From NCBI GenBank assembly GCA_934661755.1, contig CAKUJM010000062.1:1-12962 (forward strand): a stretch of 12,962 nucleotides of DNA. The letters run 5' to 3'. The notes beneath the pieces were generated by a model. The model made no database searches, had not been told where the DNA came from, and saw nothing but the letters and a program-made list of their open reading frames with translations. Source of the DNA: an uncultured Lentisphaeria bacterium. GTDB taxonomy: Bacteria; Verrucomicrobiota; Lentisphaeria; Oligosphaerales; Oligosphaeraceae. Positions 1 through 5,500 of this stretch are shown here, one piece after another (positions within the stretch are counted from its first letter, which is position 1; each line of letters begins with the position of its first letter). Made by a program: the position numbers and the translations under genes.

Positions 1-160
1 TCACGCGGTTAACCCCTCCGCCGCCTGTCGGCGGCACCTCCCCTTGCAGGGGAGGCTGAAGAGCCTGGGGGTTGGCGCCGGGCTTGACGTGCGTCCATGC
101 GTAGTTTGAAGAACGCGCTTTGTTGCAACAACATGATTGCCCAAGGGCGGGACGCCCTTG
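1..160 (+). repeat. Hairpin-rich intergenic repeat, copy A (left, possibly truncated by the window edge)
   Basis: This non-coding block recurs in inverted orientation at 12748-12896. It contains three short perfect hairpins: GCCGCC/GGCGGC with a TGTC loop, CCTCCCCT/AGGGGAGG with a TGC loop, and CAAGGGCG/CGCCCTTG with a GGA loop (144-160). It also has a 12-bp palindrome, TTGTTGCAACAA. About 44 bp between the second and third hairpins (from 'gcttgacg' to 'ctttgttg') are identical in the two copies. Copy A carries about 11 extra bases near 73-86 and differs at roughly seven other positions. It lies just downstream of dxr. It may be a non-autonomous mobile or REP-like extragenic repeat; no transposase or target duplication is visible. 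Confidence 0.85.
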
Positions 161-233
161 CTACCCCCCTGTCCAAGGGCTTCGGCGGGCATTATATATG
201 TGATGTGTGCGATGATAACCTGGGTGCGTGTTG

Positions 234-1391
234 TCACGAACGGGGCGTGTGCCTCACGGCAAAGTGTTCGACGCATTCCCAGGCGAGGCGTTCGGCCTCG
301 CCGATGGCCTCAAGCGAATCCGCATTTCCGGGCGGGGTGATTGCCAATGCGTCCGCCACCGCCGGGGCGATTTCATCGAACGCCAGCGAATGCCGTCGGA
401 ATCGTGCGCAGGCGGCGTCATTGGCGGCATTGAGTACGGCGCCGGCCAGTCCTCCCATGCATAGCGCCTGCCGTGCCAGCTCCAGTGCGGGGAAGCGCGT
501 GGTGTCCGGTGGCGCGAAAAGCAGCTGCATGGCCCGGGAGAAATCCAGCGGCGCCATCATTGAGGGCATTTTTTCGGGGTATGCCAGGCAATATTGGATT
601 GGCAGTTTCATGTCCGCCGGGCCCAGCTGCGCCAACACCGCGCCGTCGATGAACTCCACCATCGAGTGGACCACCGCCTGGGGGTGGATGACGACTCCGA
701 TCCGGGATTGGTCCACGCCATAAAGCCATGCCGCCTCCATGATCTCGAAGGCCTTGTTCATCAAGGTCGCGCTGTCGAGGGTGATTTTCGGCCCCATGTC
801 CCAGGCTGGATGGCGCGATGCCTGTTCCACGGTGACCTCGTGCAGATTGAGCTCCGGATGGAAATGGAAGGGGCCGCCGCTGCAAGTGAGCCAGAGCCTC
901 TTCACATCCCGGGTGTCCTTGCCCTCAAGGCATTGGAAGATGGCGCAATGCTCGCTGTCCACCGGCAGGATCTTCCCGCCATGGCGCCGGGCGGTGTCCA
1001 TCACCCATCCGCCGGCGGCCACCAGCACCTCCTTGGTCGCCAGGGCGACAGTCTTGCCCGCCCGGAGCGCGGCCAGCACGGCGGGCAGCGCTTCGACTCC
1101 CTGGATGGCGCAAAGCACGACATCCACGCGGTCGGACGCCAGCAGCTCCTCGAGCTGCGCCTCGCTGCCGATGGTCGATGGCTGCGGGTCGCTTCTACAG
1201 AAGGACTCGGCGGCGTGGCATTTTTCCGCCGCCTCCCGCAGAAGCCAGGAACGGCTGCGGCAGGTGACGCATTCGACTTCGAAGCGCTCCGGATGGGCGG
1301 CGGCGACCGCCACCGCATTGCGCCCGATGCTCCCGGTGGCTCCGAGGATGGCAATGCGGCGTCGCCGATCACATCTACAGGAAGTACTCAT
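234..1391 (-). CDS. dxr: 1-deoxy-D-xylulose 5-phosphate reductoisomerase
   Basis: The product converts 1-deoxy-D-xylulose 5-phosphate to 2-C-methyl-D-erythritol 4-phosphate with NADPH, the committed step of the MEP isoprenoid pathway in the cytosol. The 385-residue length is normal for the family. Visible motifs are the NADPH-binding GATGSIG at residues 17-23, the metal ligands in PVDSEH (Asp145, Glu147), the SGGPF loop near 171-175, His194 in HPAWDMGPK, and NKAFE (212-216) supplying the third acidic ligand; these match E. coli Asp150, Glu152, His209 and Glu231. The ATG at 1391 is chosen because the conserved Rossmann strand begins 12 residues later; a TTG at 1427 would add an unconserved tail. 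It overlaps the upstream small ORF by 17 bp and lacks a strong Shine-Dalgarno, so translational coupling is likely. The usual NKES/NKET loop reads TKEV (119-122), and the protein is rich in cysteine. Confidence 0.97.
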   Translation of the reverse strand: MSTSCRCDRRRRIAILGATGSIGRNAVAVAAAHPERFEVECVTCRSRSWLLREAAEKCHAAESFCRSDPQPSTIGSEAQLEELLASDRVDVVLCAIQGVEALPAVLAALRAGKTVALATKEVLVAAGGWVMDTARRHGGKILPVDSEHCAIFQCLEGKDTRDVKRLWLTCSGGPFHFHPELNLHEVTVEQASRHPAWDMGPKITLDSATLMNKAFEIMEAAWLYGVDQSRIGVVIHPQAVVHSMVEFIDGAVLAQLGPADMKLPIQYCLAYPEKMPSMMAPLDFSRAMQLLFAPPDTTRFPALELARQALCMGGLAGAVLNAANDAACARFRRHSLAFDEIAPAVADALAITPPGNADSLEAIGEAERLAWECVEHFAVRHTPRS

Positions 1392-1590
1392 TGACAATTC
1401 CAAGCAGCGCCAATGCGCCGATGACAATCACGCATCCCAGCATCAGCTTTGGCCATAATCCGTAGTCGAGACGCCGGGGCGGCTGCGACCAGATGCGGCG
1501 GCGTCCTCCGGAGGCGACGCCGTAGCGCAACAGCACCAGCAGCTGCCGCCGCCGGATCTCCGATTCGGTTTTGTGCGCGCCATCGGCCAT
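1375..1590 (-). CDS. Small single-pass membrane protein between MATE and dxr genes
   Basis: This is a 71-residue protein of unrecognised family. The N-terminal half is charged and Arg-rich. The C-terminal half has one hydrophobic segment (about residues 46-66, LMLGCVIVIGALALLGIV) ending three to five residues before the stop, so it looks like a C-tail-anchored protein. The ATG at 1590 is preferred over one two codons upstream (1596): a GGGAG Shine-Dalgarno sits 6 bp before 1590 but directly abuts 1596. The gene begins 12 bp after the MATE stop and its last codons overlap the dxr start by 17 bp, which argues that it is translated as part of the operon. It is too short to assign a function; an accessory role to the transporter or simple coupling for dxr are both possible. 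Confidence 0.7.
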   Translation of the reverse strand: MADGAHKTESEIRRRQLLVLLRYGVASGGRRRIWSQPPRRLDYGLWPKLMLGCVIVIGALALLGIVNEYFL

Positions 1591-1602
1591 CGCCATCTCC
1601 CG

Positions 1603-2988
1603 TCAGGCGTTTTCAATCACCCTCATCCGGGTCCACTTCCCGCCGCGGTAGCGCAGGGAGAAGATAATCGCCACCAGCACGATATAGAGATCGAAGTCGA
1701 TCCACAGCGCCCACCACGGGAATCCCAGCTTGTAGAGGACGAAGCACGGCAGCGCGAAGCACGCCAGGCCGCAGACGCCCATTGTCCACATGCAGAAGCT
1801 GGTGTCGCCGGCGCCGCGGATGGCGTTGCTGAGGATGATGCCGAAGCCGTCCACCAGCAGGTATGCGGCGATGAAATAGAGCATGTATCCGGCGTCGCGC
1901 ATGGCGGCGATCTGCCGTTCGTCGCCGGGACGCACAAAGGGGTCGAGCACCAGATGCTGGAAAAGCGAGAAGATGACGATCATGATCAGCGAGTATCCCA
2001 GCCCCACCAGCAGGCAGTGCGCCACCGACTTGCGGGCGGCGGGGATGTCATGCGCGCCGACGGCCTGTCCCACCAGCACGGCGGCGGCCTGGCTGATGCC
2101 CAGGATCGGGCAGAATGCCAGGTTGTTGATGCCGAAGGCGATGCTTGCGGCCTCCTGCACGGCCGCGCCGTAGCATCCCATCAGCACGCTGAAGGTGGTG
2201 AACGAGACCATGTCCAGGATCAGCTGGATGCCGCTGGGCAGTCCGAAGCGGATCATCCTGCCCATCAGCGGCAGGTCGAGGGCGCAATTGCCGCTGCGGT
2301 AGCCGCGGCGGTGCGACCGGCGCAGGAACAGCGCCAGGTAGATCAGCAACCCGACGGCTTCCGCGGCAACCGTCCCCCAGGCCGCGCCGCCCACTCCCAG
2401 CTCCGGCGCGCCGAATTTTCCGAAGATGAGCAGGTAGTTGATCGGGATGTTGCAGAGGGTGACCGCCGTGGAGATGATCATCACCGTCGTGGTCTTGCTG
2501 CGGCCGGTCCAGAAGCATGACAGCGCCAGCGACGACAGGAACACCGGCGAGCCGAGCAGCAGGATGTTGAAGTACCTGATCTCTCCGGCGGTGATTTCCG
2601 CGGTATGGCCGAACATGTTGAACAGCGGCGCGGACCACCACAGCCCGGATCCGAGCAGCACGCTGCCGGCCAGGCCCATCCAGATGCCCTGCCAGACCAC
2701 CCGGCCGATGCACTCCGGCTGCCGGGCGCCGTCGTATTGCGCCACGAAGGTGCCGGCATAGCCGATCAGCCCCACCAGCAGGCAGCTGATGGCGAACTGG
2801 GTGAGGCCGCCGGTGAATGCGGCCGCAACCGCATCCTGCGAGTACTTGGCCAGCATCAGCCGGTCGACAAACATGTTGATCGCCCGGCAGGAATTGGCCA
2901 GGACCAACGGCAGCGCGATCCTGAATACATTGCCGAAGCTCGCGTTGAGCGACGGCGTCATGGGCTGGTTGTCCGCCATTTCAGACAT
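1603..2988 (-). CDS. MATE family efflux transporter
   Basis: This is an inner-membrane cation-coupled multidrug/toxin exporter of the MATE (NorM/DinF-like) superfamily. The 461 residues give the usual twelve-helix size. The start resembles other MATE proteins: an amphipathic lead, then 'IALPLVLANSCRAINMFVDRLMLAKYS' split over helix 1, where family members have a conserved P-x2-L...D-x2-hl-G-like pattern. Two homologous halves are visible, the second beginning near 'MIRFGLPSGIQLILDMVSF' (about residues 240-258). No substrate can be inferred. The ATG at 2988 lies 15 bp after the putP-like stop; no clear Shine-Dalgarno is seen, and an ATG at 2979 is an alternative. It is the second gene of the putP-MATE-small TM-dxr cluster, which appears to be one transcript. 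Confidence 0.93.
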   Translation of the reverse strand: MSEMADNQPMTPSLNASFGNVFRIALPLVLANSCRAINMFVDRLMLAKYSQDAVAAAFTGGLTQFAISCLLVGLIGYAGTFVAQYDGARQPECIGRVVWQGIWMGLAGSVLLGSGLWWSAPLFNMFGHTAEITAGEIRYFNILLLGSPVFLSSLALSCFWTGRSKTTTVMIISTAVTLCNIPINYLLIFGKFGAPELGVGGAAWGTVAAEAVGLLIYLALFLRRSHRRGYRSGNCALDLPLMGRMIRFGLPSGIQLILDMVSFTTFSVLMGCYGAAVQEAASIAFGINNLAFCPILGISQAAAVLVGQAVGAHDIPAARKSVAHCLLVGLGYSLIMIVIFSLFQHLVLDPFVRPGDERQIAAMRDAGYMLYFIAAYLLVDGFGIILSNAIRGAGDTSFCMWTMGVCGLACFALPCFVLYKLGFPWWALWIDFDLYIVLVAIIFSLRYRGGKWTRMRVIENA

Positions 2989-3003
2989 GGGAGCGTGTGC
3001 TGC

Positions 3004-4464
3004 CTATTGTTCGTCGCGGTAGCTGACCGCCTTGGCGAAGAGCTCCTGGACTTCCGGCGATGGCGCGCGGGTGAGGAGCGTCCCCGCAACCGCGCAGGCC
3101 ATCCCCGCCGCAAATCCGGGCAGCAGCTCGAAGATGCCGGTCCGTCCGGACAGCGTGCACAGCCAGGCGATGTCCACCACCGCGCCGCCGATGATTCCGG
3201 CGACTGCGCCGGCCATGTTGAAGCGCTTCCAGAAGAGCGACAGCATGATCGCCGGGCCGAAGGACGCGCCGAAGACGCCCCAGGCATTGGACACCAGGTT
3301 CATGATGCTGCCGGCATTCGGGTTGGTCGCGATGATCAGCGCGGTCTCCGCCACGATGAGCACCACCAGGCGCCCGATCCACATCAGCTCGGCGTCATGG
3401 GCCTTGCTGCCGCGCACCACCGGCTTGTAGAAGTCGCTGGAGAATGCGGATGACGCCGCCAGCAGCTGGCTGTCAGCGGTGCTCATCGACGCCGCCAGCA
3501 CCGCGGAGAGCAGCACTCCGGAGATCAGCCCGGGGAAGATGTGGCGCACCATCTGGATGAACACCAGCTCGTTCTTGCAGATGTCGTCGTCCAACCCCAG
3601 TTTCATGCGTCCGATCAGGCCGATGAGCACCGCGAAGATCACCACCAGCGCCGTCCAGGAGATGCCGATGACCGACGATTTGCGCAATTCCTTCTGTGAC
3701 TTGATCGACATGAAGCGGATGATGATGTGCGGCATGCCGAAGTACCCCAGCCCCCAGGTGAGTCCGGAGACCACGTCCGTCCATTTGGCGAAGGGGTTCC
3801 AGAAGTTCGGGGTGTCGATTGCCGCGTTGGCGGACTGCAGCACGAAGGCCGCGAAGATCGGCGCCAGGAACATCGCGCCGACGATCAGCAGCCCCTGGAT
3901 GAAGTCGGTCCAGCACACTGCGGAGAAGCCGCCCAGGAAGGTGTATCCGACGATGATGAAGGCGGAAAGGTACATCGCGTTGGTGGTGTCCATGCCGACC
4001 ACCTTGTGGAAGAGGATGCCGCAGGCCTTGATGCTGGAGGCGGCGTAGATGGTGTATGCCAGCAGGAAGACGACGGCGCTGATGACCTGCAGCAGCCGCG
4101 ACCTGGTCAGGAAGCGGTTGGTCAGGTACTGGGGGATGGTGATGGCGTCGCCGGCCACGATCGAGAAGCGCCGCAGCCGCGGAGCCTGGATGATCCAGCT
4201 GGTGGCATAGCCGGCCGCCAGTCCGACCGAGATCCACGCCTGGCCGATGCCGGCCGCGTAGATGGCGGTCGGCAGGCCCATGAGCACCCAGGCGCTCATG
4301 TCGGACGCGCCGGCGGAAAGCGCCGCCACCCACGCGCCCATTTTGCGGTCGCCCAGGAAGTAGGTCTTTTCGCCGCCATTGCGGTCCTTGAAGAAGAAGT
4401 ATATCCCGATCGCCAGCATCGCAATCAGGTAGAGTACAAATACGAATATCTCCGAGTAATTCAT
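3004..4464 (-). CDS. putP: Sodium/proline symporter, PutP-like (SSS family)
   Basis: This membrane Na+-coupled solute symporter is most like the proline carrier PutP. Starting at the ATG at 4464 gives 486 residues and places ASD-M-S at Asp55 and Ser57, the same numbers as the Na+/proline-critical Asp55 and Ser57 of E. coli PutP. This supports that start over an ATG at 4566, which lies inside a terminator hairpin. Further PutP-like segments are YFLGDRKMG (35-43), GLPTAIYAAG, GGFSAVCWTDFIQ, and the helix-9 segment LAASMSTADSQLL carrying the Ser-Thr pair equivalent to Ser340/Thr341. Thirteen hydrophobic helices are expected. It heads a four-gene cluster with MATE, a small TM protein and dxr. The solute could be proline or a related osmolyte; the family call is firmer than the substrate. 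Confidence 0.9.
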   Translation of the reverse strand: MNYSEIFVFVLYLIAMLAIGIYFFFKDRNGGEKTYFLGDRKMGAWVAALSAGASDMSAWVLMGLPTAIYAAGIGQAWISVGLAAGYATSWIIQAPRLRRFSIVAGDAITIPQYLTNRFLTRSRLLQVISAVVFLLAYTIYAASSIKACGILFHKVVGMDTTNAMYLSAFIIVGYTFLGGFSAVCWTDFIQGLLIVGAMFLAPIFAAFVLQSANAAIDTPNFWNPFAKWTDVVSGLTWGLGYFGMPHIIIRFMSIKSQKELRKSSVIGISWTALVVIFAVLIGLIGRMKLGLDDDICKNELVFIQMVRHIFPGLISGVLLSAVLAASMSTADSQLLAASSAFSSDFYKPVVRGSKAHDAELMWIGRLVVLIVAETALIIATNPNAGSIMNLVSNAWGVFGASFGPAIMLSLFWKRFNMAGAVAGIIGGAVVDIAWLCTLSGRTGIFELLPGFAAGMACAVAGTLLTRAPSPEVQELFAKAVSYRDEQ

Positions 4465-4539
4465 GGGAATGGTGGAATTTTGGTAGGATTGGTTGAACTG
4501 CGCCGTCCTCCGCTGTCCTCCGTCCCCGGTGCGGACGAC

Positions 4540-4587
4540 AAAAAAGCCCCCCGGACCATTCCCCATAGGTGGACAATCCGGGAGGCT
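4540..4587 (-). terminator. Strong intrinsic terminator between the RRM gene and putP
   Basis: On the minus strand an 11-bp stem (4587-4577 paired with 4555-4545; AGCCTCCCGGA with TCCGGGGGGCT, one G-U wobble) is followed directly by six T residues (4545-4540). The loop is about 21 nt. It would stop transcripts from the RRM gene before putP. If the putP promoter lies upstream of it, it would instead act as a leader attenuator. Confidence 0.85.
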
Positions 4588-4622
4588 GGAGGACTATTTG
4601 TCCGGTGAATCCGCGTTCTCTA

Positions 4623-4648
4623 GAAAATGCGCCAAGGCGCGAATTTTC
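4623..4648 (-). terminator. First, weaker terminator-like hairpin after the RRM gene
   Basis: A near-palindrome with GCGCC/GGCGC arms around a 2-nt centre is flanked by AAAAT/ATTTT tracts, so on the minus strand the hairpin is followed by ATTTTC. It sits about 25 bp past the RRM stop codon and 40 bp before the stronger terminator. The symmetrical A/T flanks would also allow function on the plus strand. The very small loop and short T-run make it weaker than its neighbour. Confidence 0.5.
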
Positions 4649-4672
4649 AGTTTCCCCTGATTTTGGGGGTGC

Positions 4673-4975
4673 TTAGCGGGGCATCCGGGAACCGCCCATG
4701 CCGCCGAATTGGCGTGGGGCACGCGGCTCGCGCGGCTTGGCCTCATTCACCGTCAAGGTGCGGCCGTTGTTTTCCTTGCCGTTCAGGCCGTCGATTGCGG
4801 CCTGGGCCTCCGCGTCATCCGCCATTTCGACAAAGCCGAAGCCCTTGCTGCGGCCGGTCTCGCGGTCGGTGATCACGCGCGCGGAGTCGATTTTGCCAAA
4901 CTGCTGGAAGAGGTCGTGCAGTTCGTTGTCGTTCACCGAGTAGCTCAGGTTCCCGACGTACAGATTCTTGCCCAT
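4673..4975 (-). CDS. Small RRM-domain RNA-binding protein
   Basis: This is a 100-residue single RNA-recognition-motif protein of the bacterial glycine-rich/cold-shock-associated Rbp type. RNP2 is LYVGNL at residues 5-10 and RNP1 is KGFGFVEM at 44-51, with the aromatic residues that stack on RNA bases in place. The RRM fold spans about 3-80, followed by a short basic Pro/Arg/Gly-rich tail (81-100). Homologues are known from cyanobacteria, Bacteroidetes and the PVC group and are thought to bind single-stranded RNA, often with cold-responsive expression; the targets here are unknown. It appears monocistronic, with a long upstream gap and two terminators downstream. The Shine-Dalgarno is weak: an A-rich run with AAAGAC just before the ATG. 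Confidence 0.95.
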   Translation of the reverse strand: MGKNLYVGNLSYSVNDNELHDLFQQFGKIDSARVITDRETGRSKGFGFVEMADDAEAQAAIDGLNGKENNGRTLTVNEAKPREPRAPRQFGGMGGSRMPR

Positions 4976-5150
4976 TGTCTTTTTTTCTATGGAAACAGCT
5001 CTCCCGATCGCATTTTACTTTCCTGGGGAGAAAAGAAAGGAAAGGGGCAAATGCCCGTTGTCAAGCCCTAAGCGTAACCGAATGAATGAGGTTCTGCAAC
5101 GTTTGAAATGACAAGACGGCATAAGATAGTGCCATCAAAGGATATTGCAA
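4976..5150 (-). promoter_or_regulatory. Upstream/leader region of the RRM gene
   Basis: This 175-bp non-coding stretch precedes the RRM gene. On the minus strand there is a consensus -35-like TTGACA (5064-5059), followed immediately by an inverted repeat, GGGCA-TT-TGCCC (5057-5046). No good -10 lies at 16-18 bp. A TAAAAT at 5017-5012 is the best -10-like match but lacks a good -35 of its own. A purine/pyrimidine-biased run (5026-5045) lies between them. A long AU-rich leader would be in keeping with cold-regulated RRM genes, but the promoter is not settled from sequence alone. Confidence 0.3.
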
Positions 5151-5270
5151 GCCATCGGGCGAAAAAAAAAACGTTTCACGCTTTTTTCACCTTGGAGTGC
5201 GTTTACTCCTGCGAAGGTGCGTTTACTTTTTCAAGTTTCCAAAAAAAACGTTTTCGCAACGCCCGATGGC
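5151..5270 (-). other. Structured 3' gap after the feo operon, bounded by 11-bp inverted repeats
   Basis: GCCATCGGGCG at 5151-5161 is matched by its exact complement at 5260-5270. Inside are two A/T tracts each carrying AAACGTTT (near 5171 and 5249), an interior hairpin ACCTT-GGAGT/ACTCC-(4 nt)-AAGGT (5189-5218), and an 11-bp direct repeat, GTGCGTTTACT, at 5197-5207 and 5217-5227. On the minus strand two runs of T (eight at 5248-5241, ten at 5171-5162) follow short hairpins, which could make tandem intrinsic terminators for feo transcripts. Each individual hairpin is weak. Confidence 0.5.
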
Positions 5271-5279
5271 CGGCGGCAT

Positions 5280-5462
5280 TCATTTGTGGCCGTGGGACTT
5301 GCCGCTGGCGCAACTGCGGGTGCATCCCGGGCAGCCGCAGCCGCAGGACGGGATGCCCTTGCGGCGGTTGTGCGCCAGCCGCACGACGATGGAGATCATG
5401 ACGGCGGCCAGGATTGCGCCGACCAGCAGATTGCCCCAATTTGACGACAGCCAATTCAACAT
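5280..5462 (-). CDS. FeoB-associated Cys-rich membrane protein
   Basis: This is a 60-residue peptide matching the FeoB-associated Cys-rich membrane protein family found after feoB in many anaerobes. It has one TM helix at about residues 12-30 (LLVGAILAAVMISIVVRLA), a basic stop-transfer HNRRKG, then a Cys cluster GCGCPGC (40-46) with one more Cys at 50, and a His/Lys-rich end (SHGHK). The role is presumed to be as a small partner of the FeoB Fe2+ channel, perhaps as an iron-binding or FeoC-like accessory; no direct function is established from this sequence. It lies 38 bp after the feoB stop with a strong GGAGG Shine-Dalgarno 7 bp before the ATG at 5462. It is the last gene of the feo operon. 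Confidence 0.88.
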   Translation of the reverse strand: MLNWLSSNWGNLLVGAILAAVMISIVVRLAHNRRKGIPSCGCGCPGCTRSCASGKSHGHK

Positions 5463-5500
5463 GTCCAGTCCTCCGTTTTTGGCCCACCCTTTTTTTTCGG

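Noticed and set aside
191..196. TATAAT on the minus strand just after dxr
   Set aside because: No fitting -35 is present at 16-18 bp, and no gene lies downstream before the window edge.
97..723. Plus-strand open frame starting inside repeat copy A
   Set aside because: It runs antisense to the conserved C-terminal part of dxr and starts in the repeat; no family resemblance.
2605..3453. Plus-strand open frames opposite MATE and putP (also 1573-2520 and 3727-4608)
   Set aside because: They are low-complexity, His/Glu/Arg/Gly-rich shadows of membrane protein genes on the other strand, without plausible starts or context.
4465..4566. Longer putP start at 4566
   Set aside because: It would initiate within the loop of a strong terminator and add an unconserved tail. 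The start at 4464 gives the same residue numbering as E. coli PutP at Asp55 and Ser57.
5151..5270. Calling the 11-bp-bounded element an insertion sequence or MITE outright
   Set aside because: There is no flanking target duplication and no second copy in the window, so only the structure is reported.
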